From NCBI GenBank assembly GCA_963773625.1, contig CAVZCJ010000004.1, positions 78,204-142,203 of the forward strand: a DNA stretch of 64,000 bases, given 5' to 3'. The first letter of the stretch is position 1, and each line of letters starts with the position of its first letter. A model generated the notes under the pieces. The model was not told the DNA's origin. It did no database searches and worked only from the letters and a program-made list of their open reading frames with translations. The position numbers and the translations under genes were made by a program. This document shows, piece after piece, positions 55,542-64,000 of the stretch. Source of the DNA: DATARH01 sp963773625. GTDB taxonomy: Bacteria; Pseudomonadota; Alphaproteobacteria; ATCC43930; CGMCC-115725.

Positions 55542-56170
55542 CTAGGCCCCTTCTGGGTCATGCCGAACTGCCACGGGCGCTGCATCTGCGCCTTCTGCTC
55601 GTAGGCGCCGATATCCGCGTCCTTCTGCTCGGTGAGGCCGATATCGTCGAGCCCGTTGAGCAGGCAATGCTTGCGGAATGCGTCGACCTCGAAATGCACC
55701 TTCTCGCCATCGGGCCGCGAGATGGTCTGCGCCTCGAGGTCGATCGTCATCACCGCGTTGGCGCCCTTCTTGGCGTCCTCCATCAGCTCGTCGGCGACTT
55801 CTTTCGGCACCTTGATCGGCAAGATGCCGTTCTTGAAGCAGTTGTTATAGAAAATATCGGCGAAGCTCGGCGCGATGACGCAGCGGATGCCGTAATCCAG
55901 CAGCGCCCAGGGCGCGTGCTCGCGGCTCGACCCGCAGCCGAAATTCTCGGCGCCGACCAGGATTTGCGCCTGGCGGTACGGGGCCTGGTTGAGCACGAAA
56001 TCCGGGTTCTCCGAGCCGTCCGGCTTGAAGCGGATTTCCTGGAACAGCCATTGCGCCAGGCCGGTGCGCTTGATCGTCTTCAGATAGATCGCCGGAAAGA
56101 TCTTGTCGGTGTCGAGATTGTGGATCGGCAGCGGCGCGGCGACCCCGGTCAGGGTGGTGAATTTGTCCAT
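55542..56170 (-). CDS. leuD: 3-isopropylmalate dehydratase small subunit (3' end frameshifted)
   Basis: LeuD is the small subunit of isopropylmalate isomerase. Motifs: TTLTGVAAPLPIHNLDTDKIFPAIYLKTI, VLNQAPYRQAQILVGAENFGCGSSREHAPWALLDYGI and IAPSFADIFYNNCFKNGILPI. The open frame continues without stop through the palindromic repeat into leuB, giving an over-long product; a one-base correction near 55550 would end it at TAG 55542-55544 after about 205 residues, the normal length. Start ATG 56170 after GAGGAAAC, 14 bases after leuC. Confidence 0.93.
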
Positions 56171-56184
56171 CGGCAGTTTCCTCC

Positions 56185-57603
56185 TCAACCCATCTGCCGC
56201 ACATCGGTGAGGTGGCCGGTGATCGCGGCGGCGGCGGCCATCGCCGGGCCCATCAGATGCGACTTGGCGTTCTTGCCCTGGCGGCCTTCGAAATTGCGGT
56301 TCGAGGTGGTGGCGCACGCGCTCGCCGTTCATCGCCTTGTCGTCGTTCATCGACATGCACATCGAGCAGCCGGCGTCGCGCCACTCGAACCCGGCCTCGA
56401 CGAAGACGCGGTCGAGCCCTTCTTCCTCGGCCTGGTGCTTGACGTGGCCGGAGCCGGGCACGACCAGCGCGCGTGACCCCGTCGGCGACCTTGCGGCCCT
56501 TGGCGATGGCGGCGGCGGCGCGCAGATCCTCGATGCGGCTGTTGGTGCACGAGCCGATAAAGACGCGCTGCGACCGGCACGTCGGTGAGCAGCGTGTTGG
56601 GCGCGAGCTGCATGTACTGCAGCGCGCGCTCGACCGCGGCGCGCTTCAGCGGGTCGTCGATCTGCGCGGGGTCGGGGACGCGCCCGGTGACCGGCGCCGC
56701 CTGCTCGGGGTTGGTGCCCCAGGTGACGTGCGGCGCGATGTCGGCGGCGGCGAGATGCGCCTCCTTGTCGTATTTGGCGCCGGGGTCGGATGGGAGCGTG
56801 CGCCAATAGGCCTCCGCCTGCTCCCAGGCGGCGCCCTTGGGCGCGAAGGGCCGGCCCTTGACGTAGGCGATGGTCTTCTCGTCGGGCGCGACCAGGCCGG
56901 CGCGGGCGCCGGCCTCGATCGACATGTTGCACACGGTCATGCGGCCTTCCATCGACATATCGCGAAAGGTGCTGCCCGCATATTCGAACACGTGGCCGGT
57001 GCCGCCGGCGGTGCCGATCTTGGCGATGATCGCGAGGATCACATCCTTGGGGCTGACCCCGGCGCCGAGCGTGCCGTTGACGTCGATCAGCATGTTCTTG
57101 GCCGGGGCCTGGATCAGCGTCTGGGTGGCGAGCACATGCTCGACCTCCGAGGTGCCGATGCCGAAAGCGAGCGCGCCCATCGCGCCGTGCGTCGCGGTGT
57201 GGCTGTCGCCGCAGACGATGGTCATGCCCGGCTGTGAGAGGCCCTGCTCGGGTCCGATCACATGGACGATGCCCTGGCGAGGCTGGTGATCGGGAAATAG
57301 GGGACGCCGAACTCCTTGACGTTCTTCTCCAGCAGACTCGACCTGGATTTTCGACTCGGGCTCGCTGATGCCGTTGACGCCGGCGCTGCGGTTGGTGGTC
57401 GGGATGTTGTGGTCGGCGACCGCCATCGTCTTGTCGGGGCGGCGCACCTTGCGGCCGGCGAGCTTCAGCCCCTCGAAGGCCTGCGGGCGTCGTCACCTCG
57501 TGGATCAGATGCAGGTCGATATAGATGAGGTACGTGCCCTCGCCCTGCGGGGCGATGACATGGCGTCCCAGATCTTGTCGAACAGCGTTTTCGGTTGCGG
57601 CAT
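56185..57603 (-). CDS. leuC: 3-isopropylmalate dehydratase large subunit (frameshifted)
   Basis: LeuC holds the [4Fe-4S] cluster. Start ATG 57603 (MPQPKTLFDKIWDAH). Motifs: DLHLIHEVTTPQAFEGL, MAVADHNIPTTNRS, MTIVCGDSHTATHGAMGALAFGIGTSEVEHVLATQTL, GGTGHVFEYAG, MSIEAGARAGLVAPDEKT, GCSMCMSMNDD (cluster Cys pair) and NFEGRQGKNAKSHLM-type end, TGHLTDVRQMG with TGA at 56185. Frame changes near 57560, 57490, 57340, 57280, 56570, 56480 and 56310. Length about 470 is normal. Confidence 0.93.
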
Positions 57604-57610
57604 CGGTACG

Positions 57611-58031
57611 TTACTCCCGGGAAATCACGACTTGGCTTCGGCCGTCGGCGGCGGCCTCGCGCTGCAGCTGGTCGCGCGAGCGCTCGGCGATGCGCGCCGA
57701 CTTGCCGGTGCGGCCGCGCAGGTAATAGAGCTTGGCGCGGCGGACCGCGCCGCGCCGCACCACCTCGATCGCGGTGATGCGCGGCGAATAGAGCGGGAAA
57801 ATGCGCTCCACGCCTTCGCCGTAGGAAATCTTGCGCACGGTGAAGTTCGAGTTGATCCCGGCGTTCTTGCGGGCGATGCAGACGCCCTCGAAGGCCTGAA
57901 TGCGCTCGCGCTCGCCTTCGACGACCTTGACGCTGACGCGCACCGTGTCGCCGGGCTCGAAGCGGGGCATCGGGCGGGCTTGCGGCGAGCTTCGCCAGCT
58001 GCTCGGCTTCGAGCGTTTGCAACAGGTTCAT
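57611..58031 (-). CDS. rplS: 50S ribosomal protein bL19 (frameshifted near start)
   Basis: bL19 sits at the interface between ribosomal subunits. Start ATG 58031 (MNLLQTLEAEQLAKLAA), frame change near 57985, then PMPRFEPGDTVRVSVKVVEGERERIQAFEGVCIARKNAGINSNFTVRKISYGEGVERIFPLYSP and RRAKLYYLRGRTGKSARI. The start overlaps the trmD stop (ATGA). C-terminal extension QLQREAAADGRSQV is typical for alphaproteobacteria. Seven bases separate it from leuC. Confidence 0.95.
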
Positions 58032-58754
58032 CGTCTGATCTCCCCGCCGTTGCCGGTCGTCTCCGGCTCCGCGGCGCAATAGCGTTCCCACAGATCGGGG
58101 CGGCGCTGCTTGGTCAGCAGCTCCGCCTGGGCCCGGCGCCAGGCGCGGATCCGCTGGTGATCGCCCGACACCAGCATCTCGGGCACGGTGCGGCCTTGCC
58201 AAATCTGCGGCCGCGTGTAATGCGGGTATTCCAGCAGCCCGTCGGCGAAGCTCTCCTCGGCGAGCGCTTCGGCGTCGCCGACCACGCCGGGCAGCAGCCG
58301 CACGCAGGCGTCGATCAGCGCGATCGCCGCGATCTCGCCGCCCGACAGCACGAAATCGCCGAGGCTGATTTCCTCGACCTGCGCGGGCGTCGATCACCCG
58401 CTCGTCGACGCCCTCGAAGCGGCCGCAGAGCAGGCCGCACGCCGGGCCCGGCCGCCAGCTCGCGCACCCGCGCCTGGTCGAGCGGCTGCCGCGCGGCGAC
58501 AGATAGATCAGCGGCCCGACCCCGCCGGCGCCGGCGATGGCGCGATCGAGCACGTCGGGCCGCATCACCATGCCCGGCCCGCCGCCGAACGGCGCGTCGT
58601 CGACCGAGCGGTGTTTGCCGATGCGCGAAGTCGCGGATATCGACCGCTTCCAGCGGCCAGAGCCCGGCGCGCAGCGCCTTGCCGGCAGCGAATGCGCCAG
58701 CGGGCCCGGCAACATCTCCGGGAAAAGCGTCAGCACGGTGGCGCGCCAGGTCAT
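58028..58754 (-). CDS. trmD: tRNA (guanine-N1-)-methyltransferase (frameshifted)
   Basis: TrmD methylates G37 of tRNAs to prevent +1 slippage. Motifs: ATVLTLFPEMLPGPLAHSL, DDAPFGGGPGMVMRPDVLDRAI, IYLSPRG, LLCGRFEGVDERVID and, in the next frame, LSGGEIAAIALIDACVRLLPGVVG with LLEYPHYTRPQIW and GRTVPEMLVSGDHQRIRAWR. Frame changes near 58685, 58625, 58480, 58440 and 58385. Start ATG 58754 overlaps rimM; end TGA 58028 overlaps rplS. Confidence 0.95.
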
Positions 58755-59340
58755 GCGCGGCTCCCGCGACTGTTTCGTGGCGCGGCGGGTCGAGCAGGCC
58801 CGCCGGCGGGTCGAGCACGACGCGGCCGCCCGCGAGATCGACCACCGGCACCGCGGCGCGGGTGAACGGCACCAGCACCGGCTGGCCGCCGTCGCGCGCG
58901 ATCTCCATCATGTCGCCGGCGCCGAAATCGTGCACCGCGCATCACCGTGCCGAGCCGCGTGCCGTCTGCCAGCAGCGCGGCGAGGCCGACCAGGTCGGCA
59001 TGGTAGAACTCGTCTTCATCGCCGCGGCCGGCAGCGCCGCGCGCGGCACGTAAAGCCGCAGTGCCGCGCAGCGCCTCGGCGCGGTCGCGGTCGGCGATGC
59101 CTGACAGCTTGGCGATGACCAGCCATCGCCCTTGGCCGCCCCGATCACCTTCAGCGTGAAGCGCCGCGTGCCCGCTTCGTCCTCGAGCGGCGCCATAGCC
59201 GCGCGATCGCCGCCGGGTCCGCGGTGAAGCTCTTGATCCGCACCGCGCCGCGCACCCCGTGCGGCGCCGCGACCACGCCGAGGCACACGCGACGGTTCGG
59301 CGCGCGAGCTGTCGCCGCCCGCTTGCGGGCGATTACGGCC
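58751..59340 (-). CDS. rimM: Ribosome maturation factor RimM (frameshifted, start uncertain)
   Basis: RimM assists 30S head maturation. Motifs: RVCLGVVAAPHGVRGAVRIKSFTADP, then RRFTLKVIGAAKG in another frame, LRLYVPRAALPA, and the PRC-like end HDFGAGDMMEIARDGGQPVLVPFTRAAVPVVDLAGGRVVLDPPAGLL. Frame changes near 59190, 59120, 59070 and 58935. No ATG is found in the expected place; the start boundary given is an estimate between rpsP (59383) and the first conserved residue. Stop overlaps trmD as ATGA. Confidence 0.88.
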
Positions 59341-59382
59341 GCGAGCCTCGATTGCCGAGTCGGCGCGTCAGGCCTCGTCCGC

Positions 59383-59752
59383 CTAAGCCGCCGCGCTCGC
59401 GCCGCCGGCCGCGGCGGCCGCCGCTTCGCGGCCGCCTCGGCGCGCTCCTGCGCCTTCTTCTTCGGCGCGGCCTTTTGCGGCTTCTCGCGGACTGCCGGCT
59501 TGCCACCAGCCCGGCATCGCCGAGGAAGCGTGGCGACCCGCTCGGTCGGCTGCGCGCCGACGCCGAGCCAGTGCTTGATGCGCTCTTCCTTCAGCTTCAC
59601 GCGGTCGGCATGGTCCGCTGGCAGCAGCGGATTGTAGAAGCCGATCTTCTCGATGAAGCGGCCGTCGCGCGGGCTGCGCGAGTCGGCGACGACGATGTTG
59701 TAGTACGGGCGCTTCTTGTGCCGCCGCGCGCCAGACGGATCTTCAGAGCCAT
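59383..59752 (-). CDS. rpsP: 30S ribosomal protein bS16 (frameshifted)
   Basis: Start ATG 59752 (MALKIRLARGG), frame change near 59722, then KKRPYYNIVVADSRSPRDGRFIEKIGFYNPLLPADHADRVKLKEERIKHWLGVGAQPTERV, the full bS16 core. The C-terminal tail is Lys/Ala-rich (KAAPKKKAQERAEAA) and probably ends GGASAAA with TAG at 59383 after further shifts near 59520 and 59425. Alphaproteobacterial bS16 commonly carries such a tail. Follows ffh by 20 bases. Confidence 0.94.
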
Positions 59753-59772
59753 GCGAAACCTCTCATCTCGTG

Positions 59773-61170
59773 TCAGCCTCTCGCCGTAACTAGTTGATCC
59801 AATGCTCTTACCGGCAATCCGCTGGGCATCAGCGCCGACATGCCGTGGCGCATCAGTCCCTTCTGCCCGCGCTTGTTCATCTTCTTCATCATCTCGGACA
59901 TTCCTGGTGCTGCTTCAGCAGCTTGTTGACTTCCTGACCGTCGTGCCCGCGCCCGCGGCGATGCGCTTCCTGCGCGAGCCGTTGATAGTCGGGTTCTTGC
60001 GCTCTGCTTGGTCATCGACCAGATGATCGCTTCCTGGCGCTTGATGATCGTTGTCGTCGATGTTGGCCGCGTCGAGCTGCTCCTTGACCTTGCCGACGCC
60101 CGGCAGCATGCCGAGCAGCCGACATGCCGCCCATCTTCTCATCTGGCGCAGCTGGTCGGCGAGATCGTCCAGGTCGAACTCGCCCTTCTTCATCTTGCGC
60201 GGCGAGCTTCTCGGCCTCTTCCTTGTCGATGGTCTCGGCCGCCTTCTCGACCAGGCTGACGACGTCGCCCATGCCGAGGATGCGGCCGGCGATGCGCTCG
60301 GGATGGAACGGCTCGAGCGCGTCGAGCTTTTCGCCGGTGCCGATGAACTTGATCGGCGCGCCGGTGACCGCGCGCATCGAAAGCGCCGCGCCGCCGCGCG
60401 CGTCGCCGTCGACGCGGGTGAGCACGATGCCGGTGAGCCGACGCGCTCGTTGAAGCCTTGGCGATGTTGACCGCGTCCTGGCCGGTCATCGCGTCGGCGA
60501 CCAGCAGGGTCTCGTGCGGCTTGCGCCGCCTCGCGACCGCGGCGACCTCGACCATCAGCTCCTCGTCGATGTGGAGGCGGCCGGCGGTGTCGAGGATCAC
60601 GACGTCGTAGCCCTCGCGGCGTGCCGACATCGATGCGCGCGCCTGGCGATCTCGACCGGCGGCTCGCCGGCGACGATCGGCAGGGTCGGCGACGCCGGCC
60701 TGCTCGCCGAGCTCGGCCAACTGCTCCTGCGCGGCGGGGCGCTGCACGTCGAGCGAGGCCATCAGCACCTTCTTGCGCTCGCGGGTCTTGAGCCGCAGCG
60801 CGATCTTGGCCGAGGTCGTGGTCTTGCCCGAGCCCTGCAGGCCGACCATCAGGATCGCCGACCGGCGGCCGCGCGTTGAGGTCGAGCGTCGCCTTGACCG
60901 CCGTTCGCCGCGCAGCGTCTCGACCAGCACGTCGTGGACGATCTTGACGACCTGCTGGCCCGGCGTGACCGAGCGGATGACGTCCTCGCCGAGCGCCTGC
61001 GCGCGGACCTTGTCGATGAAGTCGCGCACGACCGGCAGCGCGACGTCGGCCTCGATCAGCGCGACGCGCACTTCGCGCAGCGCCGCGTCGACATCGGCCT
61101 CGGTGAGCGCGCCGCGCCCGCGCAGCCGGTCGAAAACGTCGCCCAGGCGAGTAGTGAGACTGTCGAACAT
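59773..61170 (-). CDS. ffh: Signal recognition particle protein Ffh (frameshifted)
   Basis: Ffh binds signal peptides and 4.5S RNA and targets ribosomes to the membrane. Start ATG 61170 (MFDSLTTRLGDVFDRLRGRGALTEADVDAALREVRVALIEADVAL). The GTPase domain shows ILMVGLQGSGKTTTSAKIALRL (G1), MASLDVQRPAAQEQLAELG, YDVVILDTAGRLHIDEELM (G3) and a TRVDGDARGG G4-like part; the M domain is Met-rich (MSEMMKKMNKRGQKGLMRHGM). At least seven frame changes between 60870 and 59920. End TGA 59773. Confidence 0.94.
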
Positions 61171-61228
61171 GCCTCTTTCCCGCCTACGACGCAAAACGGG
61201 CCGGCGCGCGAAACTCGCGGGCCGGCCG

Positions 61229-61267
61229 CCTCCCGGTCTCGGGAGGGTTCCGACGGTTCTGTCGGAA
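61229..61267. promoter_or_regulatory. Two adjacent hairpins in the ffh leader
   Basis: CCTCCCG (61229-61235)/CGGGAGG (61240-61246) with loop GTCT, and TTCCGAC (61248-61254)/GTCGGAA (61261-61267) with loop GGTTCT. Both stems are perfect and only one base apart, about 60-100 bases upstream of the ffh start. A larger GC-rich inverted repeat around GGCCGGC (61198-61227) flanks them. They could form a terminator/leader structure; no known riboswitch pattern was recognised. Confidence 0.45.
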
Positions 61268-61387
61268 GCGCAGGCGGACGCTAGTCTTCGCGCCGGGCGC
61301 TGTCAATTGCACGTACATGATGGGCATTCATAGCCTCGAATTAAATACCCGTTTAAGAGGGCAGGACATCCTGGTATAAACACTACC

Positions 61388-62193
61388 ATGATCGAGATGC
61401 AGTACTCGCGCGGCGGCGCGAACTCGGCGACTTCGTCCGCGCGCAGCGCGAGCGGATGGCGCCCGAGGCGGAGATGATCGCGGCGCGCCGCCGCCGTACG
61501 CCGGGGTTGCGGCGCGAGGAGGTGGCGCAGCTCGCCGGCTTGAGCACCACCTGGTACACCTGGATCGAGCAGGGGCGAGATGTGTCCGTCTCGCCACACG
61601 CTCTGGCGCGGCTCGCCCGCACGCTGCGCCTCGACCGCGCCCAGCGGACCTATCTGTTCGAGCTGGCGGGGAAGCGCGATCCCGATCCCGGCGGCAGCGA
61701 CGACGACGATTTGCCGCCGGCGGTACTCGCCTGCCTGGCGGCGATCGTATCGCCTGCCTATGTCCTTGACCGCAATTGGGAGGCCGGGGCTGGAATGCGG
61801 CGGCCGAGCGACTGTTCACCGGTTGGCTCGATCGGCCGGCAAAAAGCGATGGCGAACGAAGCCTGCTCAAATTCATCTTCCTCGAGCCAGGCGCGCGCGT
61901 CGCTGATTTGCGACTGGGAAAACCGCGCCCGCCGGGTCACCGCGGAGTTTCGCGCGCATATGCCTCACATCTCGACGACCGGCCCTGCGCCATCTGATCG
62001 ACGAGCTCGGCCGCGACAGCGCCGAGTTCGCGCGGATGTGGGAGCAGCATGGCGTGCTCGGCCGCGAGGGCGGCGAGCGCACCTTCAACCACCCCAAGGA
62101 CGGGTTCCTGCGCTACGGCAGGTGACGTTCGAGCTCGCCGGCCACGCCGATTTCAAGCTGACCATTCTGGTTGAGGCAGCGCGGGCGGATTGA
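61388..62193 (+). CDS. XRE-type regulator with MmyB-like ligand domain (frameshifted)
   Basis: Helix-turn-helix at residues about 10-75: RRRTPGLRREEVAQLAGLSTTWYTWIEQGRDVSVSPHALARLARTLRLD, the highly conserved MmyB family start. The C-terminal PAS-like domain shows VLDRNW, GWNAAAERLFTGWLDRP, LLKFIFLEPGARVADL and RTFNHPKDGFLRY...QVTFELAGHADFKLTILV in changing frames (breaks near 61410, 61785, 61880, 61980 and 62125). MmyB regulators are thought to bind fatty-acid-like ligands and control short-chain dehydrogenase or oxidoreductase genes. A flavin reductase gene follows 47 bases downstream. Confidence 0.82.
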
Positions 62194-62239
62194 AGGCGCT
62201 ATAAGGGCACCCGCAGCTTTTCCCGCAGCATCCCGACCC

Positions 62240-62880
62240 ATGCATTTCGACCTCGGCAAAGATGCCGACGTCAGGACGGCTACAAGCTCCTCATCAGCAC
62301 CGTCGTGCCGCGGCCGATCGCGCTGGCGACCACGGTCGACACCGAGGGGGCAACGTGAATGCCGCGCCATTCAGCTTCTTCAACGCGATGGGCCCGATCC
62401 CGCCGGTCGTGTGCTCGGGATCGGCGGGCACTGGCCCGAAAGGCGAGCGGTAAGGACACGAGCAAAACATCCGCCATACCGGCGAATTCGTCGTCAATCT
62501 GGTGACCATGCGCTGGCCAAGCGATGAACATCACCGCGGTCGATTTCCCGACCGAGGTCGGCGAGCTCGAGGAGGCAGGCTGACCGACCGCGCCGTCGGT
62601 CGGCTGTGAAACACCCTCGCATCGCCGAAAGCCCTGTGACGTGGAGTGCCAGCCTACCACCGGGTTGAGCTCTCGGCGGCAATTCGACGATGGAAGTGGG
62701 CCGCGTCGTCCACATCCACATCCGCGACGATCTGATGGACATGGAAAAGCTCTATGTCAAAACCGACCAGAATCGGGCTTCATCGGGCGCATGCACGGCC
62801 GAGGCTGGTATGCGCGTACCAGCGATTTGTTCCAGATGGATCGCATGACGTTCGCGGAATGGCAGGCAAGGCGGCGTTAG
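62240..62880 (+). CDS. Flavin reductase family protein, FMN-binding split barrel (frameshifted)
   Basis: Reconstructed start MHFDLGKD, then DGYKLLISTVVPRPIALATTVDTEGNVNAAPFSFFNAMGPIPPVV, the FMN-binding split-barrel signature (PRPIAL, NxAPFSFFN). Next NIRHTGEFVVNLVT and AMNITAVDFPTEVGELEEAGLT, then GRVVHIHIRDDLMDMEKLYV and the end GRMHGRGWYARTSDLFQMDRMTF. At least six frame changes in 640 bases. Family members supply reduced flavin or act as small oxidoreductases. Probably controlled by the upstream MmyB-type regulator. Confidence 0.8.
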
Positions 62881-62946
62881 GTTGAGCCGCGCGGCGGTAA
62901 AACCGGTTTTGCTCCCCTTTTTGCCGCGCTTGCGTTAGAGAACCTG

Positions 62947-63165
62947 ATGCGCAGCGTTGTGCGGGCGGTTCAAACTGCCCTTGGGCCCATCGCCCTTTGG
63001 CTGAGCGTCATGGCCGTTCTCTCCGGCGAACCGGCGCTCGCCGAAACCGGCAACGGCTCGAAAAATTTCCGGCCCCCGGCGTCGGTGCCGAATTATTTCA
63101 GCAATGAAGCCGGCCCGATGCTCGGCGGACCGGCTGATTTGCGCTGGTTCGACCTCCTGATCTGA
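62947..63165 (+). CDS. Small exported protein of unknown function (72 aa)
   Basis: A signal peptide (IALWLSVMAVLSGEPALAE) is followed by a short mature part GNGSKNFRPPASVPNYFSNEAGPM that ends RWFDLLI. Intact reading frame with ATG 62947. No family recognised. The mature region is Pro/Asn/Ser-rich and hydrophilic. Confidence 0.6.
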   Translation: MRSVVRAVQTALGPIALWLSVMAVLSGEPALAETGNGSKNFRPPASVPNYFSNEAGPMLGGPADLRWFDLLI

Positions 63166-63470
63166 ACCCGGCTAACCGAGCGCACCAGGTTGACACCGTC
63201 ACCGCGCCGCCTTCGGCCCGGAGCCGCCATATCGCGACCCGGCATGGGCGTATCCACCTCACCGCGCGCACACGCGATGGCCGCCATCCGGCGGCGGCGC
63301 GCGGCACACGCGCACCCACCTCGCCGCGCGCGGCGGGCCGCCGAGCCATGCCAAGCATACGGGCGTGAGCCACACGACGCGTGTCAGCAGTACCCATCAC
63401 CGCGGGCGGGGTGAAGGTAACCGGCGGCAGCGCGTTGGACAGGGCCTGGCGCACCGCCAGATAAGCGCGC
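63166..63470. other. 305-base stretch without a supported gene
   Basis: Very GC-rich (runs such as CGCCGCGCGCGGCGGG) and free of stop codons for long distances in several frames, which at this composition says little. Short coding-like strings exist (for example RHGRIHLTARTRDG on the plus strand), but no start, ribosome site or conserved motif supports a gene. An indel-ridden small gene cannot be ruled out. Confidence 0.5.
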
Positions 63471-64000
63471 ATGGCGCGCGTCCCCTTCCGCAAGATGCAT
63501 GGGCTTGGCAACGACTTCGTCGTGCTCTGTACCAGCCGCGTTCGACCTACCGGTGCGGATCAACGCCGCGGGTGCGCGCGCTCTTTGCCCACCGGCGCAC
63601 CGGGATCGGCTGCGACCAGCTGCTTGTTGCTTCGAGACCGCCGCGCGACCCGAGTCGCTAACAGGTCTTTCTGCGCATCCTCAACCCCGACGGCAGCGAG
63701 GCCGAAGCGTGCGGCAACGGCACGCGCTGTGTCGCGGCGCTGCTCAGGCGCCGAGACCATGAACTGTTCGCCTGCGCATCGAGACGTGTGGCCGGCCTGC
63801 TCTGGGCGCGCGAGATTATGAGAGACGGCTGCGTCACGGTCGATATGGGCGAGGCCCAAGATCGGCTGGCGTGAGGCATACCGTTGGGGCGCGAGAATGG
63901 ACACGCTGCGCGTCGACCTGGCGCTGGGTCCGCTGGCGGAGCCGGTCTGCACCAACATGGGCAACCCGCACGCGACATTTTTTGTCGCAGATGTCGAAGG
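63471..64000 (+). CDS. dapF: Diaminopimelate epimerase (frameshifted, cut by window end)
   Basis: DapF interconverts LL- and meso-diaminopimelate for lysine and peptidoglycan. Start ATG 63471 gives VPFRKMHGLGNDFVVL. Then TGIGCDQLLV, ILNPDGSEAEACGNGTRCVA with the first catalytic Cys, VTVDMGEA and NMGNPHATFFVAD in various frames. Breaks near 63530, 63590, 63665, 63745, 63865 and 63895. The second catalytic Cys lies beyond the window. In many alphaproteobacteria dapF follows the ffh-rpsP-trmD region. Confidence 0.9.

Noticed and set aside
61198..61267. Hairpins before ffh as the 4.5S/SRP RNA gene
   Set aside because: The conserved SRP RNA tetraloop region (GGAAGGAAGCAGCC-like) is absent.

Overview
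The window is GC-rich chromosomal DNA from an alphaproteobacterium. The clearest markers are a chpT-like histidine phosphotransferase convergent with ctrA, the block ffh-rpsP-rimM-trmD-rplS followed by leuC-leuD-leuB, and ATGA start/stop overlaps throughout. Gene content (protocatechuate dioxygenase, amidases, CoA transferases, MlrC-like protein, NIPSNAP and EthD proteins) suits a soil heterotroph of the Rhodospirillales/Hyphomicrobiales type; the genus cannot be fixed from sequence alone. No tRNA, rRNA, CRISPR array, prophage or insertion sequence was recognised.

A property of the whole window matters for every reader: about half of the genes carry one or more single-base frameshifts, including genes that must work in any cell (ffh, rpsP, rimM, trmD, rplS, dapF). 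Conserved motifs simply continue in another frame. This is best read as indel error in the assembly, so broken genes are annotated here as one feature spanning the reconstructed product, with approximate breakpoints.

Layout. 1-2233: end of a hybrid kinase, fdhD and mobA. 2284-5475: secreted TPR protein and an OFA-type MFS carrier with a 38-residue companion. 5732-7678: chpT, ctrA and a FliJ-like coiled coil. 7701-9980: phosphate permease and CBS-BON protein. 10160-18382: CaiB-type CoA transferase, CitE-like lyase, hydantoinase B, MtgA, NUDIX, two amidases and two NIPSNAP proteins. 18450-24159: PepSY-like repeat protein, EthD, TetR, pcaHG and small secreted proteins. 24214-31614: poorly known proteins, ECF sigma factor, 2OG-Fe dioxygenase, Crp regulator, metalloprotease and cupin. 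31628-37137: MetE-like and MlrC-like enzymes, peptidoglycan-binding protein, lipoprotein and a pepsin-like aspartic protease. 37357-44456: aminotransferase, oxidoreductase, response regulator, purEK, diguanylate cyclase, two YdcH proteins, TIGR02444 protein and ubiX.

44553-52236 holds the most unusual content: a TIR protein with a long charged helix, one membrane segment, a Pro/Thr linker and an AT-richer outer domain, facing an operon of GFA protein, acyl-CoA ligase, Lgt-like membrane enzyme, tetraether-synthase-type (COG1964) radical SAM enzyme and two tiny membrane proteins. 52353-64000: prpE, leucine biosynthesis, the translation/SRP block, an MmyB-type regulator, a flavin reductase and the start of dapF.
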